DNA from: Candidatus Binatia bacterium
Lineage (GTDB): Bacteria > Desulfobacterota > Binatia > HRBIN30
Assembly (NCBI GenBank): GCA_023150935.1
Contig: JAKLJW010000039.1
Span: 1-48,365, forward strand
Length of the DNA: 48,365 nucleotides
Reading direction: 5' to 3'
In this document: positions 1 to 7,985 of the stretch, piece by piece
Position numbering within the stretch: the stretch's first letter is position 1
Layout of the letters: each line of letters starts with the position of its first letter
Translations under genes and position numbers: made by a program
Notes under the pieces: model-generated
What the model was told of the DNA's origin: nothing
What the model saw: the letters and a program-made list of their open reading frames with translations, nothing else
The model's database searches: none

Positions 1-237
1 GCGACAATCTGGCAGGTGAATTCGCTTGCCCGCGGGGTTTATTGGCGCCCGTCGGTGGGCTTACCGCCGGATTAGGGAAGCCCCAAATCAGAAGTCGAAC
101 GTCCCAGGTGAGAAGTCCGCAGTCGGAAGTCCAGAGTCCCGGGCTTTCCGTCCGAAGCAGCGGTCCGACGGCGGCTCGGCAGGAGCCTCGCCCTCCCGGC
201 TCTCGCGTCTAGCCGACTTGAGACTTTGGACGATTCC
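1..237. other. Non-coding stretch with short GTCC/AGTC-type direct repeats
   Basis: No frame here looks like a real gene. Positions 85-150 hold loosely repeated units of the type GAAGTCC, AGTCGGAAGTCC, AGAGTCCC. A 12-base word (CCGACTTGAGAC) at 213-224 is found again exactly at 3934-3945 beyond the ArsA-like pair. The stretch lies downstream of glpK, which reads leftward. I see no clear U-tract terminator for glpK. Confidence 0.5.
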
Positions 238-1722
238 CTACGATCCCAGCGATCGTACCGCGGCCACGGCGCGGCGCCAGCCCTGGTGCAGGGCTTCGCG
301 GCGTTCGGGGGCCATGCGGGGTTTGAACAACCGATCGCGCTTGCGCACCCGCTCGAGATCGCGGGCCGACTTCCACACCCCCACACCGAGGCCGGCGAGC
401 GCGGCGGCACCGAGAGCGGTCGTCTCGATCTGCTGCGGCCGATCCACGGTCGCCCCGAGGATGTCGGCCTGGAACTGCATGAGGAAGTCGTTGGCCGCGG
501 CCCCGCCGTCGACTCGCAGCCCGGCGAGCGGCTCGCCCGACTCGGCGACCATCGTGTCGACGACGTCGCGCGTCTGATAGGCCAGCGACTCGAGCGTCGC
601 ACGGGTTATGTGGGCGGCCGATACTCCCTGCGTCAGGCCGACAATCGCGCCACGCGCCGCGGCGTCCCAATAAGGTGCGCCCAGACCGACGAAGGCAGGG
701 ACCAGATAGACACCGAGCGTCGAATCCACGCTGCGGGCCAGCCGTTCCGATTCGGCGGCACGGCGGATCACCCCGAGCCCGTCGCGCAGCCACTTCACGG
801 CGGCCCCGGCAACGAAGACCGCGCCTTCAACCGCGTAGGCCGGACGTCCGTCGGCGCCACAGGCCAGCGTCGTGAGCAGGCCACGTTCGGAGGTTACCGC
901 GCGGTCGCCGGTGAACATGAGCAGGAAGCAACCGGTTCCGTAGGTGTTCTTCACGGCTCCGGGGTGGAAGCACGCCTGACCGAAGAGTGCGGCCTGCTGA
1001 TCGCCGGCGATGCCGGCGATCGGCACCTCGGCACCGAAGGCCGTGCGCGTCGTGGTACCGACCACTCCGGCCGACGGCACCACCATGGGCAGCATCTCGG
1101 CGGGCACCTGAAACAGCCGCAGCAACTCCTCGTCCCAGCGCCGCGCATGAATGTCGAACAACAGCGTGCGCGAAGCGTTGGTGAAGTCGGTGGCGTGGAC
1201 GGCGCCGCCGGTGAGCTTCCAGACCAACCAGCTATCGACCGTGCCGAAGGCGAGGCGACCGGCTCTGGCGCGCAGACCGCGGACATGATCGAGCAGCCAT
1301 TGCACCTTGGTGCCCGAGAAGTACGGATCGAGGACGAGCCCGGTCCTGGCGCGCACCAGCGGCTCGACGCCGTCGGCCTTGAGGCGTGCGCACGTGTCGG
1401 CCGTGCGCCGGTCCTGCCAGACCACGGCATGACAGGCGGGCTTCCCGGTGATGCGGTCCCACAGCACGGTCGTTTCGCGCTGGTTGGTTATGCCGATAGC
1501 CGCGATGTCGCGGGGACTGAGGCGGGCGTTGCGCAGCGCCGCGCGGGCGACACGCTGGGTTACGGTCCAGATCTCTTCGGGATCGTGCTCGACCCAGCCG
1601 GGGCGCGGGTAGTACTGCTTGAACTCGGAATAGCCGCGGCCGCGCAATTTGCCCGCGGCGTCGTAGATCAGAACCGTCGAGCCGGTGGTCCCCTGGTCGA
1701 TAGCCAGCACGTGTTTCGCCAT
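238..1722 (-). CDS. glpK: Glycerol kinase
   Basis: This 494-residue FGGY-family kinase phosphorylates glycerol to sn-glycerol 3-phosphate with ATP in the cytoplasm, the entry step of glycerol use and a supply of phospholipid backbone. The N-terminal phosphate-binding motif [17 protein letters not shown], the core segment [18 protein letters not shown], the [14 protein letters not shown] region, the [13 protein letters not shown] segment and the [19 protein letters not shown] segment are all present and match GlpK closely. Length is normal for the family. I chose the ATG at 1722 because AAGGAGGG sits just upstream and the protein then begins [15 protein letters not shown] frame extending 18 codons further has no support. 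It is divergent from the ArsA-like pair starting at 1883. Confidence 0.96.
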   Translation of the reverse strand: MAKHVLAIDQGTTGSTVLIYDAAGKLRGRGYSEFKQYYPRPGWVEHDPEEIWTVTQRVARAALRNARLSPRDIAAIGITNQRETTVLWDRITGKPACHAVVWQDRRTADTCARLKADGVEPLVRARTGLVLDPYFSGTKVQWLLDHVRGLRARAGRLAFGTVDSWLVWKLTGGAVHATDFTNASRTLLFDIHARRWDEELLRLFQVPAEMLPMVVPSAGVVGTTTRTAFGAEVPIAGIAGDQQAALFGQACFHPGAVKNTYGTGCFLLMFTGDRAVTSERGLLTTLACGADGRPAYAVEGAVFVAGAAVKWLRDGLGVIRRAAESERLARSVDSTLGVYLVPAFVGLGAPYWDAAARGAIVGLTQGVSAAHITRATLESLAYQTRDVVDTMVAESGEPLAGLRVDGGAAANDFLMQFQADILGATVDRPQQIETTALGAAALAGLGVGVWKSARDLERVRKRDRLFKPRMAPERREALHQGWRRAVAAVRSLGS

Positions 1723-1882
1723 GCGCAGCACCCTCCTTGCGTGCGCACGCTTGCCGCGCCGGGCCGAGAAATGCAACGGCCGAGGTGCGCATCCCCGGGG
1801 CCAACGGCATCAGGCGCGGCACCCTGACAACCTGCGCCGCCGGGCCTGTGTTCCACGCCGATCCGCGCTAACATCCGCGGCC

Positions 1883-2788
1883 ATGCGCGGTGCGCGTCTC
1901 ATCGTCGTCACCGGCAAGGGAGGCGTGGGCAAGACCACGATCGCCGCCGCCCTCGCCACACACGCCGCCGCGAAGGGGGCTCGCACGCTGGTGGTGGAAA
2001 CCGCCCACGACGGCAGTCTCGCTCACCTCTTCGGACACCGGCGTCTCGAGACCGTCCCCTTCGCCGTTGCCGGCGGCATCGATGCGGTCGAGGTCAACCA
2101 GCGCCGTCTGGTAGAAGATTACTTCACCGGTCTGCTGCGCTTCGGGTTCCTGTCGAAACGGCTGTTTGCCAGTCACACCTTCAACGCCCTGACCACGGCG
2201 GCTCCGGCGCTCACGGAGTATCTGTTGCTCGAACAGGTGCTGTCGTGGCTGGAACCGGAGGGACGCCGCGCCCCCCGCTATGACCTCGTCCTGCTCGACG
2301 GGCCGGCGACCGGGCACGCGCTGACCTTGCTGCGCGCGCCGGACAGCCTCGCCGCCATGGTCGGGGGCGGACCCATTGGACACACCGCGCGGCGGCTTCG
2401 CAATCTTCTCGCTGACCGCATGCGCACGCAGGTGGTGTTGGTGAGCATTCCCGAGGAAATGTCGGTGCGGGAAACCATCGAGACCCACGCCGCCCTGACG
2501 ACCGACCTCGGGTTGCGAGTCGCTCGTCCGGTGGTAAACCGCGTCTTCCCGCGCCGCTTCTCGGCGGCGGAGGCAACGCGGATCGCACGGGCCGGGATTG
2601 CGCGACCGGTCACCGAGGCGGCGCAGTTTGCCATCGAGCGCCGCCGCGAGGCCGACCGACACATCGGCGTGCTGCGACGCGCGCTGGGGGCGATGCCGAT
2701 CGTCGTCCGCGAGCTCTTCAGCCTCAACGTTATTACCGACGACCTGACCCCGATCGGCCGCACGCTCGGTCGCGTGGTGTTGGTATGA
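1883..2788 (+). CDS. ArsA/Get3-like ATPase, first of a coupled pair
   Basis: A 301-residue P-loop ATPase of the ArsA/GET3 (deviant Walker A) class. The motif GKGGVGKTT is at residues 11-19 and includes the signature lysine K12 that reaches across the dimer in this class. A second motif, LLDGPATGHALTLL, corresponds to the family's DTAPTGHTLRLL. The protein has no cysteine, so it cannot form the thiolate arsenite site of true ArsA, and no ars genes are nearby. A role like Get3 or the actinobacterial paired homologues (protein targeting or an anion-linked function) is more likely than arsenite export. No Shine-Dalgarno sequence is visible. A TAACAT -10-like hexamer at 1869-1874 would put transcription start almost on the ATG, so the message may be leaderless (inference). 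Its stop overlaps the start of the next gene by 4 bases. Confidence 0.85.
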   Translation: MRGARLIVVTGKGGVGKTTIAAALATHAAAKGARTLVVETAHDGSLAHLFGHRRLETVPFAVAGGIDAVEVNQRRLVEDYFTGLLRFGFLSKRLFASHTFNALTTAAPALTEYLLLEQVLSWLEPEGRRAPRYDLVLLDGPATGHALTLLRAPDSLAAMVGGGPIGHTARRLRNLLADRMRTQVVLVSIPEEMSVRETIETHAALTTDLGLRVARPVVNRVFPRRFSAAEATRIARAGIARPVTEAAQFAIERRREADRHIGVLRRALGAMPIVVRELFSLNVITDDLTPIGRTLGRVVLV

Positions 2789-3942
2789 CGACGGGGGCAC
2801 CGAGGTCCGGCGTCGCTCGGCGCCAGGCCACGGGAAGGGCGCCGACGATTCGCGAATTGCTGCGACGTCATCTGGTCGTCTGCCTCGGGCCGGGAGGCGT
2901 CGGCAAGACGACCACGGCCGCCGCACTGGCCCTGTCCGGGGCGCTCGATGGAAGACGCACGGCCGTGATCACCTTCGATCCGTCGCGCCGCCTGAAGGAC
3001 GCCCTCGGCCTCGATGCGCTCTCGGTGGACCCGCACCGGGTCGACGCCGGCGACGCCCACTTCGACGCCCTGGCCCTCGACACGAAGCGCACCTTCGACG
3101 CGCTCATAGAGCGGTTCGCCCCCGACCAGGCAACCGCTGCACGCATCCTCGGCAACCGCCTTTACCAGGAACTCTCCAACGGCCTCGCCGGCTCGGCGGA
3201 GTACATGGCCATGGAGAAGCTGCACGAGCTGGCGCACGGCCGGCGGTATCGGACCATTGTCGTCGACACACCTCCAAGTGCGCACGCCCGCGACCTGCTT
3301 GCGGCGCCCGATCGACTGGTTAACCTGCTCGCCTCGCGCGCGGTCAGCTTCCTGAAATCGCCGGCGAGCGTGCTGGCCATCACCGACTCCGCGGCGGGTC
3401 GACTGACTCTGTCGGCCCTGCTGAAGGCACTGCAGCGCTGGACCGGTCTCGACCTGCTGCGGGATCTGGCGGACTTCGTCGGTGGTTTCGAGACGATGGT
3501 CGAGGGTTTCAGTCGCCGCGCGCGCGAGGTCGATGCGCTGTTGCGCGCGCCGGCGACGGCGTTCGTACTGGTGACAACCCCCGATCCGCACACGATCCGA
3601 ACCACGACCGCATTCCACCGCGAGCTGGTCGACGCCGGTTTCCCGGTCGCGGGGGTGATCGCTAACCGCGTGCTGGGGTTTCCGGCCCTGAGCGCGGCGG
3701 ACGCGCGTCTCGCGTCATGCACGGAAGCGCTCCGCTGCAAGCTTCTGCGCACGTACGCCGATCTGCGCAAATTGTCCGAGGCGCACGCGGCCGCGCTCGA
3801 TCGGCTGCAGACAGAAACCGGCGCGCCCTTGCTTGCCGCGATACCCGCGCTAACGGACGCCCCGGCGACGTTGGAGGGTTTGCGTCGCTTTGCGGAGCGG
3901 TTGCGAGGTTGCGGCAAGAACGAATTCGGACCTCCGACTTGA
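2785..3942 (+). CDS. ArsA/Get3-like ATPase, second of a coupled pair
   Basis: A 385-residue P-loop ATPase related to its upstream neighbour, with which it shares an ATGA start/stop overlap (2785-2788). It probably forms a complex with that neighbour. The Walker A motif at residues 35-42 reads GPGGVGKT: the signature lysine of the deviant Walker A class is replaced by proline. The rest of the fold is kept, with TFDPSRRLKDALG in place of the TDPAxxLxDxFG segment and VVDTPPSAHARDLL as the DTAPTGH-like motif. Loss of the signature lysine in one partner suggests an asymmetric heterodimer (inference). The last few codons and the stop fall inside a low-complexity repeat (CCGACTTGAGAC at 3934-3945), so the C-terminus may have been replaced by repeat sequence. 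Function is unproven. Confidence 0.85.
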   Translation: MTTGAPRSGVARRQATGRAPTIRELLRRHLVVCLGPGGVGKTTTAAALALSGALDGRRTAVITFDPSRRLKDALGLDALSVDPHRVDAGDAHFDALALDTKRTFDALIERFAPDQATAARILGNRLYQELSNGLAGSAEYMAMEKLHELAHGRRYRTIVVDTPPSAHARDLLAAPDRLVNLLASRAVSFLKSPASVLAITDSAAGRLTLSALLKALQRWTGLDLLRDLADFVGGFETMVEGFSRRAREVDALLRAPATAFVLVTTPDPHTIRTTTAFHRELVDAGFPVAGVIANRVLGFPALSAADARLASCTEALRCKLLRTYADLRKLSEAHAAALDRLQTETGAPLLAAIPALTDAPATLEGLRRFAERLRGCGKNEFGPPT

Positions 3943-3962
3943 GACCCGGGGCTCTCCTAACT

Positions 3963-4154
3963 TCGCGATTAGGATTCGCCCTCGATCCTGTTACGCTCGG
4001 CGTCTCGGTCGCGATCGTCCGCAAGGACGATCTGATAGCGATGAAGGAACGTGCCGCCGCGGATCCGGGCCTCCGGCGGAGCAAGCGGTTGCGAGACGAG
4101 GCCGACGTCGCACTCCTGCGCGGCGACGTTCCCAACCCGGACGAAGGCTGGTGA
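3963..4154 (+). pseudogene. Remnant of a small protein, possibly nucleotidyltransferase-type
   Basis: The frame ends in about 45 residues with protein-like composition: VRKDDLIAMKERAAADP followed by SKRLRDEADVALLRG and DVPNPDEGW. This resembles the C-terminal tail of short nucleotidyltransferase-like proteins of toxin-antitoxin loci, where a DLIxMK segment precedes the end. No credible start codon or ribosome site exists, and the sequence just upstream (3925-3960) is repeat DNA, so I read it as a 5'-truncated fragment. The family assignment is from memory of the motif and is weak. Confidence 0.35.
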
Positions 4155-4175
4155 GCGAGTGCCCGGGGAGCGCGG

Positions 4176-4490
4176 TCAGCGGCGCGGTCTGGCCGGCGCG
4201 GATTTCTTCGCCGCATCGAGTGCCGCAAGCAGGCGATCGAGCTTGAGGCTCAGGTTGACCACGCTGCCCTGCAGGTGCTCCACCTTCACGAGCAACTTGT
4301 CGTAATCGGTGCGCGACGGCACGTTCAGCAGGTGCAGGAGGGTCTCGATGTTCTTGTCGAGGCGGCCTTTGGCCTTCGCCGCGCCGGCGGCGGCATGCGA
4401 CGCTCCGCGCGCCACATCCTTACGTCCGAGCAGCTCTTCGGCGACTTGCGCAACCGCTTCCTCGCCGCGTTCGAACAGCCATTGCAGCAT
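4176..4490 (-). CDS. Small helical protein, PhaE/phasin-like
   Basis: A 104-residue, probably all-helical protein. The C-terminal part (SRTDYDKLLVKVEHLQG, then SVVNLSLKLDRLLAALD) resembles the end of poly(3-hydroxyalkanoate) synthase subunit PhaE and related phasin-like proteins, where a heptad-patterned segment packs on a partner. I chose the ATG at 4490 because AGAAGGA lies 5 bases upstream. An in-frame ATG at 4526 lacks such a site. There is no PhaC synthase in the window, so a polyester role cannot be confirmed from context. The tail is basic and Pro/Ala-rich. It reads away from the small membrane protein at 4566. Confidence 0.6.
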   Translation of the reverse strand: MLQWLFERGEEAVAQVAEELLGRKDVARGASHAAAGAAKAKGRLDKNIETLLHLLNVPSRTDYDKLLVKVEHLQGSVVNLSLKLDRLLAALDAAKKSAPARPRR

Positions 4491-4565
4491 ATTATCCTTC
4501 TGGGGGTGTGAGGCTTTGCCCGGCATGCGTCCGGAGTATAGAAAGGCACCGGCAACGTCAACCGC

Positions 4566-4844
4566 GTGCCCGGCACGGCACGCCCGAACCTGCAAGAGGG
4601 TCCGACCCTGGCCTGGCACACCGTGATAGCGTGGATGTCTCTCGTCGGGCTGTTCATGCCGGCGGACATCGACCCGAGCACAGTGCTGCGGACGGTGCTG
4701 CTGGTGCACGTTATCGATGCGATCATGTGCGGTCTGTTCGCGAGTAACAACGGCTACCCGCGCGGCCTGTGGACGCTACTCGGCTTCGGTTGCGGGGCAT
4801 GGGCGGTCGCCGTGCTGATCCTGCTGCCCAAGCGTCAGGTCTAA
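4566..4844 (+). CDS. Small predicted membrane protein
   Basis: A 92-residue protein with two hydrophobic stretches (around WMSLVGLFMPAD and LLGFGCGAWAVAVLILLP), consistent with two or three membrane segments and a short basic end. I recognise no family. The true start could be downstream of 4566, since the first 16 residues are not hydrophobic and no strong ribosome site is seen. Its TAA (4842-4844) and the stop of the convergent acpS (4841-4843) share bases. Confidence 0.5.
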   Translation: MPGTARPNLQEGPTLAWHTVIAWMSLVGLFMPADIDPSTVLRTVLLVHVIDAIMCGLFASNNGYPRGLWTLLGFGCGAWAVAVLILLPKRQV

Positions 4845-5209
4845 CAGGTGGCGACGACGTAGGCGATGGCGTGCTCGGCGGTGTGGCTGACCGACAGATG
4901 GAACTCTTGGATGCCGAGTTCGGCGGCGCGTCTGGCGGCGCCGCCGTGCAGGCAGATCGCGGGCGGACCGTCGCCGCGAACGACTTCTATCTCCCGCCAG
5001 TCGACCAGCTTGCCGAGGACCTTCACGACCGCTTCTTTCGCCGCGAAACGGGCCGCGTAACTCTCCACACCGGTACGTCGGCGGGCGCAATAAGCGATCT
5101 CGCCGGGCGTGAAGACGCGGTCACGGAATCGTTCGCCGGTTTGCGGGTTGTCGAGCGCCGCGCGGATGCGCCGCACCTCCACGATGTCCACCCCGATGCC
5201 GACGATCAT
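4841..5209 (-). CDS. acpS: Holo-[acyl-carrier-protein] synthase
   Basis: This 122-residue AcpS-type phosphopantetheinyl transferase moves 4'-phosphopantetheine from CoA to the serine of apo-ACP, which activates fatty acid synthesis. Seen directly are IGVDIVEVRRI at the N-terminus (Mg-binding Asp), FTPGEIAYC, RFAAKEAVVK (catalytic region with the conserved Glu and Lys) and HLSVSHTAEHAIAYVV near the end. Length is normal for the family. I chose the ATG at 5209, giving MIVGIGVD. An upstream in-frame start would add eight atypical residues. It follows the radical SAM gene on the same strand with a gap of about 10 bases, so the two are probably co-transcribed. Confidence 0.93.
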   Translation of the reverse strand: MIVGIGVDIVEVRRIRAALDNPQTGERFRDRVFTPGEIAYCARRRTGVESYAARFAAKEAVVKVLGKLVDWREIEVVRGDGPPAICLHGGAARRAAELGIQEFHLSVSHTAEHAIAYVVATC

Positions 5210-5219
5210 GACCTTACCG

Positions 5220-6986
5220 TCAGCACGCGGCACACGCTTTACACGTCGACGTGTCGCACGGCGGTGTCTGTTTGGCGAGCATGGCTTTGCGGCGTTCAGC
5301 CCTCAGGTATCTCCGGTCGATGCGGTGATCGATGAAATCCCAGGGCAGCAGCTCGTCCTCATCGTACCGGCGATGCACGTACTCGTCGGGATGCGGCAGG
5401 CCGGAGAGACCGTCACGCTGCCAGGCACGAATGACCTGCCACCAATCGCCGCCGGCGGCGTGGACAGCTTCCAGCACGCGGCCGATGCGGCGATCGCCGC
5501 GAGACATTATGGCCTGGAAATACCCTTCGCGCGGCGACTCGGTATCGAGTTGCACATTCGGGATGGTCCGCATGTTCTCCCGCAGCACGACGAACTTGCG
5601 CTTCAACCGCGGAATCGTCTCCATGGCATCCCATTGCAGGGGCGTCCAGGGTTTGGGTACGAACGGATTGACCGACGCCGTGATGCGGGCAACGCGCCGC
5701 CGGGCGCGTTCGGTGTCGCACAGACGACTGCGAATCCTGCCCGTGAGCTCGGCGATTGCCGTCACGTCCTCGGGCTCCTCCGCGGGCAGGCCGATCATGA
5801 AGTACAGTTTGAGGTCCTGAACGCCCTCGCCAACGAGCAAATCGGCGGCGCGCAGTATATCGGGCTCGCTGAGGTTCTTGTTAATGACGCGGCGCATCCG
5901 TTCCGACCCAGCCTCGGGAGCCACCGTAACGCTGCGGTTGCGGCCGCGCCCGAGGGCCGCGGCGAGGCGCGGGGTTACGCAGTCGGCCTTGAGCGACGAC
6001 GGCGACACCCGGCCACCCGCATCGGCGGCCAGTTCGGCGAGGCAGTCGAGTCCGGGAACGCTCGCCATCTCGGCGCCGATCAGGCCGATCGTGTCGCGGG
6101 CCTGGAGACCGGCGCGGATCGTTTCGGCCAACCGTTCGACGCCGCGGGTGCGGATCGGACGGTACATGTATCCGGCGGCGCAGAAGCGGCAACCCCATTG
6201 GCACCCGCGGCTGGCTTCGACCAGCATCATGTCGCCGAAGACGGCTTCGTCGCTCAGCACGCGGGTTGTCGTGGGGAAGCGGTTCAGATCCCGAACGAGT
6301 CGTCGTTCGACCCGGGCCGCGCCGGCGCCACGGTAGAGCAGCCCGCACTGCACCGGGCCATCGAACGCCGGTTCGTACAGGGCGGGAACGTAGGCCCCGG
6401 CAACGCGCGCGGCGCAAGCTCCGAGGAGGGTCCGCCACGGGGCGCGGCGCGGCGGGCGCGGGCCGCAGACTTCGACGAGTACCTCGATGAACTCCGGAAG
6501 CATCTCCTCGGCCTCGCCGAGGAGGAACAGGTCGACGAAATCGGCCAGGGGTTCAGGGTTGAGAAACGTTGCCGGACCGCCGGCAATGACGAGCGGGGCA
6601 TGGTCGCCGCGTTCCGCCGCTCGCAGTGGAATCCCGATCAGGTCCAATTGCCGCACGACGTGCCAGTAGTCGGTCTCGAAAGACACCGAGAAGGCGACGA
6701 TATCGAAGTCCTGCACGCGGGTATGGGATTCGAGGCTGCGAAGCTCGCCGCGGCCGATGACGGCTGCCTCGTCGTCATCGGGCAGGAAGGCGCGTTCGCA
6801 GACGACGGCGGGATGGCTGTCGAAGATTTCGTATACGGCGTGGAAGCCGAGATTTCCCATCGCGACGGGGTAGCGATTCGGGTAGACGAGGCACACGCGC
6901 AGGTCGCCGTGCTGTTTCTTGGGAAACAGGACGCGTTCGCCGGCCCGCCGCACGCGGGCGCGTTCCTCGACCTGCCAGGCTGACAA
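5220..6986 (-). CDS. Cobalamin-binding-type radical SAM protein of unknown role
   Basis: A 588-residue protein with an N-terminal B12-binding-like Rossmann region (about residues 28-170, with VCLVYPNRYPVAMGNLGF and LVIAGGPATFLNPEPLADF) followed by a radical SAM core. The Fe-S motif CQWGCRFC (CxxxCxxC, near residues 262-269) is intact. Later segments such as VTVAPEAGSERMRRVINKNL and LKLYFMIGLPAEEPEDV are typical of the core and fit the group of uncharacterised enzymes that includes TIGR03960-like proteins. The extreme C-terminus carries four cysteines in CDTSTCKACAAC, a possible auxiliary metal site. Substrate is unknown. The adjacency to acpS is tight, but I know of no functional link. Confidence 0.8.
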   Translation of the reverse strand: MSAWQVEERARVRRAGERVLFPKKQHGDLRVCLVYPNRYPVAMGNLGFHAVYEIFDSHPAVVCERAFLPDDDEAAVIGRGELRSLESHTRVQDFDIVAFSVSFETDYWHVVRQLDLIGIPLRAAERGDHAPLVIAGGPATFLNPEPLADFVDLFLLGEAEEMLPEFIEVLVEVCGPRPPRRAPWRTLLGACAARVAGAYVPALYEPAFDGPVQCGLLYRGAGAARVERRLVRDLNRFPTTTRVLSDEAVFGDMMLVEASRGCQWGCRFCAAGYMYRPIRTRGVERLAETIRAGLQARDTIGLIGAEMASVPGLDCLAELAADAGGRVSPSSLKADCVTPRLAAALGRGRNRSVTVAPEAGSERMRRVINKNLSEPDILRAADLLVGEGVQDLKLYFMIGLPAEEPEDVTAIAELTGRIRSRLCDTERARRRVARITASVNPFVPKPWTPLQWDAMETIPRLKRKFVVLRENMRTIPNVQLDTESPREGYFQAIMSRGDRRIGRVLEAVHAAGGDWWQVIRAWQRDGLSGLPHPDEYVHRRYDEDELLPWDFIDHRIDRRYLRAERRKAMLAKQTPPCDTSTCKACAAC

Positions 6987-7070
6987 GCTCGCTGTGCTCC
7001 GAAGGCTCGGACTGTAGCGCCACCCGGGGTAAGCGGCAACGGCACGCCGTTCCCGCGCGCAATGGCGAGA

Positions 7071-7487
7071 TCACGCGGACGTACACGGATTGAACACTGC
7101 AGCGCCAGACCGTCCCACGTCCTTAACGTTGCGAGTGACCAGAATCATCCCGTGGTATACGGCCGTCGCCGCCATCAGGCCGTCGATGGGTGCGAGTGGG
7201 CGCGCAAGGCTCATCCCGCCCCAGATACGGCAGATTTCCAACGTTACCGGCAGGATGTGATCCGCATAGCGGCGCTCGAGCTCGTTAAGCCAGCGGTCCA
7301 ATGCGATCGCCCCTTGCGCATCTCTCGCGCGCAAGAGCTCGATCCCCCGGCGGATCTCACCGACAACGAGCACGCTCACGTACAGATCATCCGCGTCGAG
7401 AGCGGAGAACCACTGGCGAACCAACGAGTTGCCCCGTTCACCCTTGCGCAGCTCGGATAGAATGTTTGTGTCTAGGAGAAACGCCAT
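7071..7487 (-). CDS. PIN-domain toxin (VapC/FitB-like)
   Basis: A 138-residue PIN-domain protein, expected to be a Mg-dependent ribonuclease toxin. The acidic residues of the active site are visible: D6 in LLDTNIL, E44 in VVGEIRRG, D102 in APIDGLMAA and D123 in VTRNVKDV. Length is normal for VapC. Its ATG overlaps the TAA of the antitoxin gene by one base (TAATG at 7489-7485), so translation is coupled. Confidence 0.9.
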   Translation of the reverse strand: MAFLLDTNILSELRKGERGNSLVRQWFSALDADDLYVSVLVVGEIRRGIELLRARDAQGAIALDRWLNELERRYADHILPVTLEICRIWGGMSLARPLAPIDGLMAATAVYHGMILVTRNVKDVGRSGAAVFNPCTSA

Positions 7488-7726
7488 TAAAGCCGCACGC
7501 GGCGCAGCCGCGCTGGCTGACGCTCGAAAAGCTTATCATCACCCACGTCCGGCATCATGGCCAGATGCTCTTTGAACGAGTGTCGCGCCCCTCGGGCCCG
7601 GTAGCTGAGCGCCTCGCGAAGGATCCTGCGGTGCTCCTCCTCCATGGAGACGCCGCGACGTGCGGCTCGTTGTTTGAGCTCTATCACGACCTTCTCCTCG
7701 ATGCTCCGGACGATCAACTGCGCCAC
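7487..7726 (-). CDS. FitA-like ribbon-helix-helix antitoxin
   Basis: A 79-residue protein with an N-terminal ribbon-helix-helix: strand MAQLIVRSIEE, then helices around VVIELKQRAARRGVSMEEEHRRILREAL. This is the Arc/FitA pattern for DNA binding. The C-terminal half probably wraps the PIN toxin encoded next. The start is GTG at 7726. Upstream, a 9-base unit is repeated in tandem (7735-7752) inside a possible promoter, which is a good candidate for autoregulation. Confidence 0.82.
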   Translation of the reverse strand: MAQLIVRSIEEKVVIELKQRAARRGVSMEEEHRRILREALSYRARGARHSFKEHLAMMPDVGDDKLFERQPARLRRVRL

Positions 7727-7732
7727 GGCATT

Positions 7733-7761
7733 CTGATAGCATCGATAGCATCACCCAGCAA
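7733..7761 (-). promoter_or_regulatory. Candidate promoter and tandem-repeat operator of the toxin-antitoxin pair
   Basis: On the minus strand TTGCTG (7761-7756), a 17-base spacer and TATCAG (7738-7733) form a weak sigma-70-type promoter. The spacer and -10 contain two exact tandem copies of GATGCTATC (7752-7744 and 7743-7735). Repeats here would let the ribbon-helix-helix antitoxin repress its own operon. The repeat is seen; the function is inferred. Confidence 0.45.
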
Positions 7762-7907
7762 CGCGTTTGTTCCGTCGATGGGGCAGAAGGGAGCTGTCTT
7801 TGTGCCCGAAATCGATGGAGATTGTCCGATCCACAGAAAAGGGGCGCGCACGCTACCTGCCCGTACGGCGCAGGCATGCCGCACTGCGCCGCGGGGCGTC
7901 GGAGGGC

Positions 7908-7961
7908 GGGTGCCGGGCGGTCACTCGCGTGGGCGGAGGAGTGCAGCCCCGCCCGGCACCC
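7908..7961 (-). terminator. Long hairpin after ftsZ, possible terminator of the dcw cluster
   Basis: Perfect 13-base arms GGGTGCCGGGCGG (7908-7920) and CCGCCCGGCACCC (7949-7961) flank a 28-base loop that contains a further 5-base stem (CACTC/GAGTG). It lies just beyond the ftsZ stop at 7986 and before the toxin-antitoxin promoter. No U-tract follows, so it is not a classical intrinsic terminator. It may block read-through or protect the mRNA end. Confidence 0.5.
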
Positions 7962-7985
7962 GACCAGGGGTTCGCGGGCCGGCGA

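Noticed and set aside
226..1827. Long open frame opposite glpK
   Set aside because: It mirrors glpK on the other strand and has shuffled, Arg/His/Gly-rich composition with no family motif, a common effect of high GC.
1883..3942. Arsenic resistance operon
   Set aside because: The ATPases are ArsA-like in fold, but the first lacks cysteines and there is no arsB, arsC, arsD or arsR nearby.
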